From Paracoccus beibuensis (GTDB lineage: Bacteria > Pseudomonadota > Alphaproteobacteria > Rhodobacterales > Rhodobacteraceae), in assembly GCF_026162625.1 (NCBI RefSeq), contig NZ_JAOTBD010000004.1:150444-214443 (forward strand): a DNA stretch of 64,000 bases. The letters run 5' to 3'. The notes under the pieces were generated by a model, which searched no databases, was not told the origin of the DNA, and saw only the letters and a program-made list of their open reading frames with translations. A program made the translations under genes and the position numbers. The first letter of the stretch is position 1, and every line of letters starts with the position of its first letter. Shown one piece after another: positions 7,659 to 16,558 of the stretch.

Positions 7659-8948
7659 ATGACGTCCCCCCTCCGCCTCGGCATCGCCGGGCTTGGCACC
7701 GTCGGCATCGGTGTCGTCAAGATCGTCCAGAAGCACGCCGATCTGCTGGCGAAACGCTCGGGACGTCCGGTGGCCATCACCGCCGTTTCAGCACGCGACC
7801 GGATGAAGAACCGCGACGCCGACCTGTCCGCCTACCGGTGGGAGGTTGACCCGATGGCCGTCGCGACGGCCGACGACGTCGACGTGTTCATCGAGCTGGT
7901 CGGCGGCGACACGGGCATCGCGCGCGATAGCATCGAAGCCGCTTTGCGGGCCGGAAAGGATGTCGTGACCGCCAACAAGGCGCTGCTGGCGATGCACGGA
8001 CAGGCCTTGGCGGAACTGGCCGAAAGCCTTGGCCGCGTGATCCGGTTCGAGGCTGCGGTGGCAGGCGGCATCCCGGTCATCAAGTCGATGACGGAATCGT
8101 TGGCCGGCAACCGCATCACCCGCGTGATGGGCGTCATGAACGGCACCTGCAACTATATCCTGACCCGGATGGAAAGCGCGGGCCTGCCCTACGAGGCCGT
8201 CTTCGAGGAGGCGCGCCAGCTCGGCTATCTCGAGGCCGACCCGACGCTGGACGTGGGCGGCATCGATGCCGGGCACAAACTGGCGATCCTGTCCTCGATC
8301 GCCTTCGGCACGCAGGTCAGCTTCGACGCCGTCGAGATCGAGGGGATCGAGCGCGTCAGCATAGATGACATCCGCCGCGCGGCCGACATGGGCTATCGCA
8401 TCAAGCTGCTGGGCGTCGCGCAGACGACCGCGCGAGGGCTGGAACAGCGCATGTCGCCCTGCCTCGTGCCCGCCGACAGCCCGCTGGGGCAGCTTGTCGG
8501 TGGTACAAACATGGTGGTGATCGAGGGCGACAGCGTCGGACAGATCGTCCTGCGCGGCGCAGGTGCCGGCGAAGGCCCCACCGCCAGCGCGGTCATGTCC
8601 GACATCATCGAGATTGCACGTGGCGTCCGCCTGCCCGTCTTCGGCCAGCCCGCCGAGACGCTCGTGGCCGCTCAGCCTGCGCGAACCGCCGTTCCGGCCG
8701 CCTATTACATGCGCCTCGAACTGCAGGACAAGCCGGGGGCGCTGGCCAAGGTCGCGACCGTGCTCGGCGATGCGGGCATCTCGATCGACCGGATGCGGCA
8801 ATACGGCCAGCACAGCCCCGCCAGCGTTCCGGTCCTCGTCGTGACTCACAAGACCACGCCCGAGGCGATCGACTTCGCCATTGAAGCCCTGCCCCGCACC
8901 GGCGTCCTTGTCAGCGACCCGGTGGAACTGCGGATCGAGGAAGTCTGA
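7659..8948 (+). CDS. hom: Homoserine dehydrogenase
   Basis: It reduces aspartate-beta-semialdehyde to homoserine with NAD(P)H, the branch step to threonine and methionine. The 429 residues show a Rossmann motif GIAGLGTVGIGVV at about 7-19, the catalytic core including NKALLA, FEAAVAGGIPVIK and MGVMNGTCNYILT, and the substrate-binding GYLEADPTLDV loop. A C-terminal ACT domain begins near residue 348 (YYMRLELQDKPGALAKVA), which in this class gives threonine feedback sensitivity. The ATG has a GAGG site five bases upstream. The O-acetylhomoserine sulfhydrylase gene at 22.3 kb uses a downstream product of the same branch. A strong hairpin terminator follows, shared with the convergent aldolase gene. 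Confidence 0.96.
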   Translation: MTSPLRLGIAGLGTVGIGVVKIVQKHADLLAKRSGRPVAITAVSARDRMKNRDADLSAYRWEVDPMAVATADDVDVFIELVGGDTGIARDSIEAALRAGKDVVTANKALLAMHGQALAELAESLGRVIRFEAAVAGGIPVIKSMTESLAGNRITRVMGVMNGTCNYILTRMESAGLPYEAVFEEARQLGYLEADPTLDVGGIDAGHKLAILSSIAFGTQVSFDAVEIEGIERVSIDDIRRAADMGYRIKLLGVAQTTARGLEQRMSPCLVPADSPLGQLVGGTNMVVIEGDSVGQIVLRGAGAGEGPTASAVMSDIIEIARGVRLPVFGQPAETLVAAQPARTAVPAAYYMRLELQDKPGALAKVATVLGDAGISIDRMRQYGQHSPASVPVLVVTHKTTPEAIDFAIEALPRTGVLVSDPVELRIEEV

Positions 8949-9000
8949 AAAAAGGGGGGCCTCTGGTCCCCCGTCCCGCGCCGCCAGGCGCTGATGTCGT

Positions 9001-9022
9001 CGCGCCCCCGCAAGGGGGCGCG
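9001..9022. terminator. Bidirectional hairpin between hom and the aldolase gene
   Basis: A perfect nine-base-pair stem (CGCGCCCCC with GGGGGCGCG) is closed by a GCAA loop of the stable GNRA type. It lies between two convergent genes, so it can end transcription from either side. A weaker G-run/C-run hairpin (GGGGG...CCCCC) sits just upstream at about 8956-8974. Confidence 0.7.
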
Positions 9023-9035
9023 TCCGCTGGGTCGA

Positions 9036-9962
9036 TCAGGCGCCCTTGTAGATGTCCACCAGCTTCTGCAGCATCTCGAGCGCGTCGGTGCGCGAGCGCT
9101 GGAAGCTGTTCCGCCCGATGATCGACCCGTTGCCGCCACCGCCGCGGATCGCCCGCGCGTCGTCGAAGACCGCATCGGCCCCCTTGGCCGCGCCGCCCGA
9201 GAAGACGACGATGCGACGCCCGCCGAAGCTCGCCTCCATGCAGTGCTTCACACGTGCCGCCTGCGTCGCCACGTCGATGCCCTTCTCCTCATAGACCTTC
9301 TTGGCCTCGGGCAGCATCAGGTGGTCCGTCGACAGCTTGATCTTGATGATGTGCGCACCGATCAGCGCCGCGATCTGGGCGGCATAGGCGGCGACGTCGA
9401 TGGCGGTCTCGCCGTCCTTGGTGATCGCCTCGCCGCGCGGATAGGACCAGATCACGGTCGCCACGCCCTTGGCGGCGGCCTCGCGTCGCATTTCGACGAT
9501 CTCTTCGAACATGTCCAGCGCCATGTCCGAACCCGGATAGATGGTAAAGCCGATCGCCGCGCAGCCAAGGCGCAGCGCATCGTCAACCGAAGCCGTAACC
9601 GCCTGGTTCTTGCCTGCGGTGTTCGACATCAGGCTGTTGGCGCTGTTGACCTTCAGAATCGTCGGGATCTGGCCCGCAAAGGTATCGGCCCCTGCCTCGA
9701 TCATCCCCAGCGGCGCGGCATAAGCGTTCAAGCCCGCGTCGATCGCCAGCTGATAATGGTAATGCGGATCATAGCCGGCGGGGTTCGGCGCGAAGGACCG
9801 GGCCGGGCCGTGTTCGAAGCCCTGGTCGACGGGCAGGATGATCATCTTGCCGGTGCCAGCCAGTTGGCCCGTCATCAGCATTCGCGCCAGTTGGGCCTTC
9901 ACGCCCGGCGTCTCGCCTTCGTAATTGGCCAGGATGCGGCGCACCGTATCGGTCATCTGCAT
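9036..9962 (-). CDS. fbaB: Fructose-bisphosphate aldolase class I, DhnA type
   Basis: The 308-residue product matches the archaeal/DhnA branch of class I aldolases, which cleave fructose-1,6-bisphosphate through a lysine Schiff base and need no metal. It begins its core with GTGKMIILPVDQGFEHGPA, carries the Schiff-base region IIKIKLSTDHL at about residues 203-213, and ends with the phosphate-binding RGGGGNGSIIGRNSFQR. Two ATGs lie six bases apart; I use the outer one because an AGGAG site lies seven bases before it. It is in the same neighbourhood as phosphoglycerate kinase, on the same strand but separated by an unrelated small gene. Confidence 0.93.
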   Translation of the reverse strand: MQMTDTVRRILANYEGETPGVKAQLARMLMTGQLAGTGKMIILPVDQGFEHGPARSFAPNPAGYDPHYHYQLAIDAGLNAYAAPLGMIEAGADTFAGQIPTILKVNSANSLMSNTAGKNQAVTASVDDALRLGCAAIGFTIYPGSDMALDMFEEIVEMRREAAAKGVATVIWSYPRGEAITKDGETAIDVAAYAAQIAALIGAHIIKIKLSTDHLMLPEAKKVYEEKGIDVATQAARVKHCMEASFGGRRIVVFSGGAAKGADAVFDDARAIRGGGGNGSIIGRNSFQRSRTDALEMLQKLVDIYKGA

Positions 9963-10174
9963 GAGTTCTCTCCTCTGGTGTGGGCGTTGGATAACATGCA
10001 CCGAATCCGCAGCAATGCTGGTTACGCTAACAAGTTCAGCTGCCTGAGAAATGATGCCGCACCGCAGCAAGGATGCGCCGGAAAAGCCGGTAAACTTCTA
10101 TGAAAACAGAAGTCGATTACCGGACGATTTTTCACGATATCTGAAGAAGATCAGCCTGCAAGCGGAGGATAACC

Positions 10175-10438
10175 ATGTTCCTGACCACCACCCTTGGCCA
10201 TTACCAGCTTCCGCGGTCAGATGCGGCACCGACGCCGGCACGGGTGCTGCCGGACGACCAGCAGCGCGGTGCGGCAGGATCGTCGCCGGCAGAGCTTCCG
10301 CCGACCGAAATCACAAGGGCCGCCGAACGGGTCATCCCGCCGATGGCCTATAAGCAGTGGCTGAAGTTGCTGACGGGATACGAGGCAGGCGCCCGACCCG
10401 ACGCGCAGAGCCCTGAGGGAGACGCCGACCGGACCTGA
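10175..10438 (+). CDS. Small hypothetical protein
   Basis: An 87-residue frame starts with an ATG preceded by a strong GGAGG site (seven bases), which argues that it is translated. The product is hydrophilic, with an N-terminal MFLTTTLGHYQLP segment, a Pro/Ala-rich middle and a PPMAYKQWLKLLTGYEAG helix near the end. I recognise no family. It lies divergent from the aldolase gene and convergent to phosphoglycerate kinase; the upstream region is unusually A/T-rich for this genome (about 10090-10160), consistent with a promoter. Confidence 0.55.
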   Translation: MFLTTTLGHYQLPRSDAAPTPARVLPDDQQRGAAGSSPAELPPTEITRAAERVIPPMAYKQWLKLLTGYEAGARPDAQSPEGDADRT

Positions 10439-10439
10439 T

Positions 10440-10465
10440 CGGCCGGGGGGATCACCCCCCGGCCG
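10440..10465. terminator. Perfect bidirectional hairpin downstream of pgk
   Basis: Eleven perfect base pairs (CGGCCGGGGGG with CCCCCCGGCCG) enclose an ATCA loop. It begins two bases after the stop codon of the small gene and ends nine bases before the stop codon of the convergent pgk, so it can serve both. Confidence 0.7.
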
Positions 10466-10473
10466 TGCAGTTC

Positions 10474-11676
10474 TTATCGGGTCGACGTTTCCAGCGCCGC
10501 GACCCCGGGCAGGTCCTTGCCCTCCATCCATTCAAGGAACGCGCCGCCCGCGGTCGAGATAAAGGTGAAGTCCCCGGCAACCCCCGCCTTGTTCAGCGCC
10601 GCCACCGTGTCGCCGCCGCCGGCAACTGACACGAGGCCGCCGCCGCGCGTCAGCTCCGCCGCGGCCTGCGCAGCCGCATTCGTGGCGCGGTCAAAGGGCT
10701 CGATCTCGAAGGCGCCAAGGGGGCCATTCCAGATCAGCGTCTTGCAGGCCGTCATCGCTTGGCGCAGCGCCTCGACCGTCTCGGGGCCCGCGTCGAGGAT
10801 CATCGCGTCGGCGGGGCACTGATCAACCGGCAGCGTCTCGGACGCGGCGCCGGCCTTGAATTCGCGGGCGATGACGATATCGACCGGCAGGTGGATCCTG
10901 CACCCCGTCGCCTGAGCCTTCTCCAGGATCGCGCGGGCGGTGTCGGCCATGTCGCGTTCGGCCAGCGACTTGCCGACCTCGACCCCCTGCGCCACCAGGA
11001 AGGTGTTCGCCATGCCGCCACCGATCACCAGGTGGTCGACCTTCGCCACCAGGTTCTCCAGCAGTTCCAACTTGGTCGAGACCTTGGCGCCGCCCACGAC
11101 CGCCATCACCGGCCGCTGTGGGTTGCCCAAGGCCGCGTGCAGCGCCTTCAGCTCGGCCTCCATCAGGCGGCCTGCGCCGGAATTCAGCAGCCGCGCAAGC
11201 CCCTCGGTCGAGGCATGAGCGCGGTGCGCCGCCGAGAAGGCGTCGTTGACATAGGCACCGCCGAGGGCCGCGAGGGAGGCCGCGAAAGTCGCGTCATTGG
11301 CTTCCTCGCCCGCGTGGAACCGCGTGTTTTCAAGCAGCGCAACCTGCCCCGGCTGCAACGCGGCGACGACGCGCTTGGCGGGACCGCCGATGCAGTCGTC
11401 GGCGAAGACGACGGGCTGGCCCAAGGCCGCTTCCAGCGCCGGGACGATCTGCTTTAGGCTCATGCTGTCGACGCGTTCGCCCTTGGGACGGTCGAAATGC
11501 GCCAGCAGCACGGGGATGCCGCCCTTGGCCTGGATGTCCCTGACGGTCGGCACGATCTTGTCGATGCGCGTGGTGTCGGTGACGCGGCCATCTTCGACGG
11601 GCACGTTCACGTCGACGCGGGTCAGCACCACCTTTCCGTCAAGATCCATGTCGTCGATCGTGTGGAACCTGGTCAT
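10474..11676 (-). CDS. pgk: Phosphoglycerate kinase
   Basis: It interconverts 1,3-bisphosphoglycerate plus ADP and 3-phosphoglycerate plus ATP in glycolysis and gluconeogenesis. The 400-residue length is normal. The N-domain contains [15 protein letters not shown] and the 3-phosphoglycerate site RIDKIVPT. The usual H-x-G-R-P loop reads AHFDRPKG, keeping the histidine and arginine but with Asp for Gly. The C-domain has [26 protein letters not shown] and the nucleotide-binding [16 protein letters not shown] start at MTRFHTIDD, where homology begins and a GGAAGG site lies upstream; the open frame extends 30 codons further without support. Confidence 0.96.
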   Translation of the reverse strand: MTRFHTIDDMDLDGKVVLTRVDVNVPVEDGRVTDTTRIDKIVPTVRDIQAKGGIPVLLAHFDRPKGERVDSMSLKQIVPALEAALGQPVVFADDCIGGPAKRVVAALQPGQVALLENTRFHAGEEANDATFAASLAALGGAYVNDAFSAAHRAHASTEGLARLLNSGAGRLMEAELKALHAALGNPQRPVMAVVGGAKVSTKLELLENLVAKVDHLVIGGGMANTFLVAQGVEVGKSLAERDMADTARAILEKAQATGCRIHLPVDIVIAREFKAGAASETLPVDQCPADAMILDAGPETVEALRQAMTACKTLIWNGPLGAFEIEPFDRATNAAAQAAAELTRGGGLVSVAGGGDTVAALNKAGVAGDFTFISTAGGAFLEWMEGKDLPGVAALETSTR

Positions 11677-11860
11677 CCTTGCATCCTTCCGGTGTGGGGC
11701 GTTGACAGGCTTGTCCCGCATGGAACGGGGGTCGTCAACCGCGCCAAGGCCGGGCGCGCTTCGCATGATCCCGCCGGTACGGACGAGTCACGGTTTCGCG
11801 CGTTGCCCTTCGCCGGGCAAGTCCCTAGATCAGAGGGCGAACCTGTCAAAGGAGGGCCGC

Positions 11861-12367
11861 ATGGCCGATATCAAGGACCCAGAGAACACCATCATCATGG
11901 AGCTCAAGGATGGCCCCGTCGTCATCGAGCTGCTGAACGATGTTGCCCCCAAGCATGTGGAGCGCATGAAGGAACTGGCCCGCGCCGGCGCCTATGACAA
12001 CGTCGCCTTCCACCGCGTGATCGAGGGCTTCATGGCCCAGACCGGCGACGTGGCCCATGCCAACATGGAAAATGGCTACAACCCGGGCCGCGCAGGAACC
12101 GGCGGTTCGGACAAGCCGGACCTGCCGGCCGAATTCTCGAAGCTGCCGCATGATCGCGGCACGCTTGGCGCCGCGCGGTCGCAGAACCCCGACAGCGCCA
12201 ACAGCCAGTTCTTCATCAACTTCGGCGACAACCACTTCCTGAACGGCCAGTACACCGTTTATGGCCGCGTCGTCGAGGGGATGGAGCATGTCGACAAGAT
12301 CGCCCGCGGCGAACCGCCCGCGCAGCCCGACCGTATGATCAGCGTGAAGGTGGCCGCCGATGCGTAA
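11861..12367 (+). CDS. ppiB: Cytoplasmic cyclophilin-type peptidyl-prolyl isomerase
   Basis: The 168-residue protein catalyses cis-trans isomerisation of X-Pro bonds. Cyclophilin signatures are complete: FHRVIEGFMAQTGD holds the catalytic arginine, PDSANSQFFINFGDNHFLNG the Q-F-F core, and YTVYGRVVEGM closes the fold. There is no signal peptide, so it acts in the cytoplasm. The ATG follows a GGAGGG site. The stop codon overlaps the start of the next gene by eight bases, so the two isomerases form one operon. It is divergent from pgk. Confidence 0.95.
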   Translation: MADIKDPENTIIMELKDGPVVIELLNDVAPKHVERMKELARAGAYDNVAFHRVIEGFMAQTGDVAHANMENGYNPGRAGTGGSDKPDLPAEFSKLPHDRGTLGAARSQNPDSANSQFFINFGDNHFLNGQYTVYGRVVEGMEHVDKIARGEPPAQPDRMISVKVAADA

Positions 12368-12977
12368 GTTCGTCCTGATCCCCGCCGTTCTTGCGCTTGG
12401 CACCACGGCCGCCTTCGCTCAGGGCACCAACCCCGAGGTCGAGGACACCGAAGGCCCGAACATGGTCATCGAGGTCGCGGACGCCGAGGGTAATTCCAAG
12501 GGCACGATGGTCCTGGACCTGCGCGAGGACCTGGCCCCGAACCACGTCGCCCGCCTGGTCGAACTGACCGAACAGGGCGCCTATGACGGCGTGGTGTTCC
12601 ACCGCGTGATCGACGGCTTCATGGCGCAGACCGGCGACGTGGCCAACGGCAAGCAGGGCGAGGACACCTCGATGGCCGGCATGGGCGGATCCGACCTGCC
12701 CGATCTCGAGGCCGAGTTCAGCGACACGACCTTCGGGCGCGGCACCGTCGGCATGGCCCGCGCGGCCGACCCGAACAGCGCCAACAGCCAGTTCTTCATC
12801 GATCTGGCGCCGGCACAATTTCTTGACGGCCAGTACACCGTCGTCGGCCAACTGATCGAAGGCTGGGAAGTGCTGGACAGCATCAAGAAGGGCGACGCAG
12901 CCGCCAACGGCGCGGTCGAAGAGCCCGACTACATGCTGGACGTCAGCATCCAGGGTGCCGAAGAGGAAGGCGCCTGA
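12360..12977 (+). CDS. ppiA: Periplasmic cyclophilin-type peptidyl-prolyl isomerase
   Basis: The 205-residue product has a clear signal peptide (MRKFVLIPAVLALGTTAAFA, cleaved after AFA) and then a cyclophilin domain with FHRVIDGFMAQTGD, NSQFFIDLAPAQFLDGQYTV and a C-terminal acidic tail. It is the exported partner of the cytoplasmic isomerase whose 3-prime end it overlaps by eight bases, an arrangement that couples their translation. A perfect hairpin with a T-run follows the stop codon. The two copies probably arose by duplication: their cores share the same insertions. Confidence 0.93.
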   Translation: MRKFVLIPAVLALGTTAAFAQGTNPEVEDTEGPNMVIEVADAEGNSKGTMVLDLREDLAPNHVARLVELTEQGAYDGVVFHRVIDGFMAQTGDVANGKQGEDTSMAGMGGSDLPDLEAEFSDTTFGRGTVGMARAADPNSANSQFFIDLAPAQFLDGQYTVVGQLIEGWEVLDSIKKGDAAANGAVEEPDYMLDVSIQGAEEEGA

Positions 12978-12999
12978 GCCTTCCCCCGATGAACTGCTG

Positions 13000-13023
13000 A
13001 AAGGGGGCATTTGCCCCCTTTTT
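13000..13023 (+). terminator. Rho-independent terminator after the cyclophilin pair
   Basis: A stem of AAAGGGGGC with GCCCCCTTT around an ATTT loop is followed by further T residues. It directly follows the second isomerase gene and precedes the PPDK-like gene, fixing the end of that operon. Confidence 0.85.
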
Positions 13024-13065
13024 CGCCCTTGCAGCAATGGCGGTGCAAGGCCATGCTGCGGCCTC

Positions 13066-15606
13066 ATGAACATGCATGACATCAGCGAGGCGACCGAGAT
13101 CACGCCTTCCGGGCGTATCGACCGCGCCCACCACGGATGGCGTGCCAAATGCCTGCAGCGGCTGGTCCGGATGCAGCTTCCGGTCCCCCGCAGCTTCGCG
13201 ATCTCTGCCGAAACGGTGCGCATCATCGCGCAAGGCCGCCGCGTCCAACCCGAGGCGCTGCGCGACGTCTTCGCGGGCAACGGGCTTGTCAGCGTGCGCC
13301 CTTCAGCGGTGATGCCCGAATGGGGCGGTCCGGGGACGGTGCTGAACGTCGGCATCAACGACGACGTCCATGTGCGGCTGGTATCCGCTCTTGGCAAGGC
13401 CAATGCCGATGCGGTCTATCTGTCCTTCGTGCAAAGTTATGCGATCCACATCGCGCGGCTGGACCCGGACATGTTCACGCAGGACGGCCCCGACGCGCTG
13501 GCCGAAGCTCTGCGCTGCTATCGCGACGAGATGGACGCCCCCTTCCCTCAGGACCCCGCCGAGCAGCTGTCGGAGGTCCTGCGCAGCATGGCGCGGGCCT
13601 GGGACGGCCCGACAGCGCGTCTTCTGCGCCAGGCCAAGGGCGCGCCGCCCGACGCTCCGCTGGGGTTGGTCGTGCAGGAAATGGCGCTGGCGCTTGGGCC
13701 GGGCCTCTGCGGGTCGGGGACGATCCAGTTCATCGACCCGGTGACCGGCGCACCCCGCGTCACCGGCCGCTTTCGTGGCCAGCACCACGGTGCAGCCGTG
13801 GGCAGCGGGGCCGAGACGCTCTACCTGACCAGCGACGAACGCGGCCCCTCGCTCGAGGATACGGCGCCCGAGATCTTCGCCGACCTCGTCCGCTTCGGCA
13901 TCGCCGCCCGCGAACGCCTGCGCGAGGAGATGCAGATCGAGTTCGTGGTGACGGGCGGCCACATCTCGGTCATCGACGCGACGCGGGTCGCCCGCAGCAG
14001 CCGCGCCAGCGTCCGCATCGCCGTCAGCCTGGCGCGCGACGGCATCATTCCGCATGACGAGGCGCTGATGCGGGTCGAGCCCCGGGCGCTGGCCGACCTG
14101 CTGCACCACCAGGTCGACCCCCGGGCCCCGCGCAAGCTGATCGCGCGCGGCATCGACGCCAGCCCCGGCGCCGCCACCGGCCGCATCGTCTTTTCCGCAG
14201 CCGCTGCCCAGTCCGCGCAGTCGCGCGGAGAGGCCTGCATCCTCGTCCGTCGCGAAACGGTGCCCGAGGATATCCGCGGGATGCATGCCTCGGTCGCGGT
14301 TCTGACAGAGCGGGGCGGTACCACCAGCCACGCGGCCGTCATCGCCCGCGGCCTTGGCCTGCCCTGCATCGTTGGGGCCACGGGCCTGTCCATCGACGCG
14401 CGCGGCCGGACCCTGAGCGCAGGCACGCATGTCCTGCACGAGGGCGACGAGATCACCATCGACGGCAGCTCTGGCGAGGTGCTGGCGGGCGCGGCCGTTC
14501 TTCTGCCGCCGGCGCTGGACGACGCCTTCACGCAGCTGATGGACTGGTCGGCCGGGGCGGGCGGCCTTCACGTCCGCGCCAATGCCGACACCCCCGAGGA
14601 TGCGCTGACTGCCCGGCGCTTCCAGGCGCAGGGCATCGGTCTCTGCCGGACCGAGCACATGTTCTTCGACGCCGAGCGTCTGCCCGCCATGCGCGAGATG
14701 ATCTTCGCCGACAGCCCCGAGGATCGCCGCCTGTCGCTGGACCGCATCCTGCCGATGCAGCGGCAGGACTTCACCCGCCTGTTCGAGATCATGGCCGGCC
14801 TGCCTGTCACGATCCGGCTGTTCGATCCGCCGCTGCACGAGTTCCTGCCCCATGACCGCGACGGCCTGCGGGAACTTGCGGAGTCCCTCGACCTGCCGCT
14901 GTCCCACGTCACGCGGCGAGTCGAGGCGTTGAGCGAATTCAACCCGATGCTGGGCATGCGCGGCGTCCGCCTGGGGATCACGGTTCCCGAGATCTACGAC
15001 ATGCAGGCGCGCGCGATCTTCGAGGCGACGGTCGAGGCCAGCCGCAAGGGTGACCCCGTCGTCCCCGAGATCATGATCCCCCTGGTCAGCGCCATGCGAG
15101 AAGTCGAACTGGTCAAGACCCGCATCGACGCCGTCGCCGCCGCCGTCAGGAACGAGATGCGGGCCGAGTTCACCTATCGCCTGGGGGTGATGGTCGAAAC
15201 GCCCCGCGCGGCGCTGCGCGCAGGCGACATCGCGGCGCATTCGGCCTTCCTGTCCTTCGGCACGAACGACTTGACGCAGATGACCTATGGCCTGTCGCGC
15301 GACGACGCGGGGCGCTTCATGGGTACGTATGTCGGCCAGGGCGTCTATGCCGAGGACCCGTTCCACGTCCTCGACCAGGACGGTGTCGGGGAACTGCTGC
15401 TGACCGGCGTCCGTCGGGCCCGGCAGCAGAAACCGGGGATCACCATCAGCGTCTGCGGCGAACACGGAGGCAACCCGGAGTCCATCGCGTTCTGTCATGA
15501 CGCCGACATCGACTACGTGTCATGTTCGCCATTCCGTGTTCCCGTCGCCCGGCTTGCGGCGGCGCAGTCCGCGATCCGGGCGCGCAGGTCCTGTGATTCG
15601 GACTGA
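13066..15606 (+). CDS. Pyruvate phosphate dikinase-like PEP-utilising enzyme with degenerate ATP-binding domain
   Basis: The 846-residue protein aligns by eye with pyruvate phosphate dikinase over its length. The swivelling phosphohistidine domain is intact (ERGGTTSHAAVIARGLGLP, near residue 425) and so is the PEP/pyruvate barrel (GIGLCRTEHMFF, PEIMIPLV, FLSFGTNDLTQMT and the catalytic-cysteine motif CGEHGGNPES). The N-terminal ATP-grasp half is shorter and altered: the GGKGxNLAEM loop is replaced by HGWRAKCLQRLV, the SMPGMMDT segment by MPEWGGPGTV, and the terminal LQTRxGKR segment by VIDATRVARS. ATP-dependent activity is therefore doubtful, although PEP binding should persist. The start at MNMHDIS is chosen because upstream codons run through the preceding terminator. 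Neighbours give no pathway clue. Confidence 0.8.
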   Translation: MNMHDISEATEITPSGRIDRAHHGWRAKCLQRLVRMQLPVPRSFAISAETVRIIAQGRRVQPEALRDVFAGNGLVSVRPSAVMPEWGGPGTVLNVGINDDVHVRLVSALGKANADAVYLSFVQSYAIHIARLDPDMFTQDGPDALAEALRCYRDEMDAPFPQDPAEQLSEVLRSMARAWDGPTARLLRQAKGAPPDAPLGLVVQEMALALGPGLCGSGTIQFIDPVTGAPRVTGRFRGQHHGAAVGSGAETLYLTSDERGPSLEDTAPEIFADLVRFGIAARERLREEMQIEFVVTGGHISVIDATRVARSSRASVRIAVSLARDGIIPHDEALMRVEPRALADLLHHQVDPRAPRKLIARGIDASPGAATGRIVFSAAAAQSAQSRGEACILVRRETVPEDIRGMHASVAVLTERGGTTSHAAVIARGLGLPCIVGATGLSIDARGRTLSAGTHVLHEGDEITIDGSSGEVLAGAAVLLPPALDDAFTQLMDWSAGAGGLHVRANADTPEDALTARRFQAQGIGLCRTEHMFFDAERLPAMREMIFADSPEDRRLSLDRILPMQRQDFTRLFEIMAGLPVTIRLFDPPLHEFLPHDRDGLRELAESLDLPLSHVTRRVEALSEFNPMLGMRGVRLGITVPEIYDMQARAIFEATVEASRKGDPVVPEIMIPLVSAMREVELVKTRIDAVAAAVRNEMRAEFTYRLGVMVETPRAALRAGDIAAHSAFLSFGTNDLTQMTYGLSRDDAGRFMGTYVGQGVYAEDPFHVLDQDGVGELLLTGVRRARQQKPGITISVCGEHGGNPESIAFCHDADIDYVSCSPFRVPVARLAAAQSAIRARRSCDSD

Positions 15607-15633
15607 ACCTGCAACCTGACGTTGCAAGGTTTT
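15606..15633 (+). terminator. Rho-independent terminator after the PPDK-like gene
   Basis: AACCTGCAAC and GTTGCAAGGTT form a stem with one bulged base around a CTGAC loop, followed by a short T-run. It begins at the stop codon of the PPDK-like gene. The remaining bases up to the next gene hold no other recognisable element. Confidence 0.55.
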
Positions 15634-15872
15634 CTGCTCCGCAGCAACACGGCGGCGTGATCGGCTGGAACTCGCCTGATCGCGCCGACACGCATGGCGG
15701 TATTTCGCCCCGATCTGCCAGAAACCCGCCATTCCCGCCCTTCACGGCGAAGTGGGATAGATCGGGCAATCGGTAAAACCTTAAGCAGTTCTTCGAACCT
15801 GAAACGCGCCGATCTGCTCTCGGCGCTCTGACCTTAACGCCCTTTCAAGGGGTGAAGTTTATAGGACTGAAC

Positions 15873-16520
15873 ATGCCCATGCTGCCAGATCGGCTGGCGC
15901 ACGCCTGTCTTTGTGCTGCCATCGCCACGCCTCTTTTTGTCTCGGGTGCTGCCGCGGGGGGGAACGGTTCCCTCTTCTCGTCCGGCGGCGGCCTGTTCGG
16001 CACGGCCGCCGCGGCGAATGCGCCGCGACCGACGCCGTTGCTGTTTACCGGCGCTGACCCCGTGGCAGTCGAAATGATCGACGATGCGCCGGTAGCAACG
16101 CTGCACCTCGCCAGCACCCGGACCACCCATTCCGAGGCCGATCTGCAATGCCTGGCAGAGGCCCTTTATCACGAGGCGCGGGGCGAAGGGCGCCAGGGCC
16201 AGCAGGCCGTGGCCGAGGTGATCCTGAACCGTGTCGACAGCCGCGCCTTTCCCGCCACCGTCTGCGGCGTGATCAACCAGCCCAGCCAGTTCAGCTATAC
16301 CATCGGCGGGTCGAAGCCGATCCGCAACAAGTCCGCCTTCCTGCGGGCCCGGGACATCGCGGCCGAGGCGCTGGCGGGCGCACCGCGCCAGTTGACTGGC
16401 GGAGCCACCTATTTTCACACGCCGGCCGTTCGCCCCTCGTGGTCGCGCCGATTCCAGAAGACGGTGCAGATCGGCCGTCACATCTTCTACCGCGCCAACC
16501 AGCGCGTGGCGTCCAACTGA
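15873..16520 (+). CDS. SleB-type cell wall hydrolase
   Basis: The 215-residue product has an N-terminal hydrophobic segment (about residues 5-25) that ends near SGAAAGG and should direct export. Its C-terminal half is a Hydrolase_2/SleB domain: LAEALYHEARGEGRQGQQAV carries the catalytic glutamate of the EARGE motif, followed by VAEVILNRVDSRAFPATVC and the YFHTPAVRPSW region. Such domains cleave peptidoglycan and act in wall remodelling outside of sporulating bacteria. The ATG used has AGGA six bases upstream; an alternative GTG 21 bases earlier is possible. It stands alone between two terminators or weakly linked to the fol genes that start 38 bases downstream. Confidence 0.85.
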   Translation: MPMLPDRLAHACLCAAIATPLFVSGAAAGGNGSLFSSGGGLFGTAAAANAPRPTPLLFTGADPVAVEMIDDAPVATLHLASTRTTHSEADLQCLAEALYHEARGEGRQGQQAVAEVILNRVDSRAFPATVCGVINQPSQFSYTIGGSKPIRNKSAFLRARDIAAEALAGAPRQLTGGATYFHTPAVRPSWSRRFQKTVQIGRHIFYRANQRVASN

Positions 16521-16558
16521 CGCGACAGGGGCTTGCCCGCGCCGCCGTTTTGCGCTGA

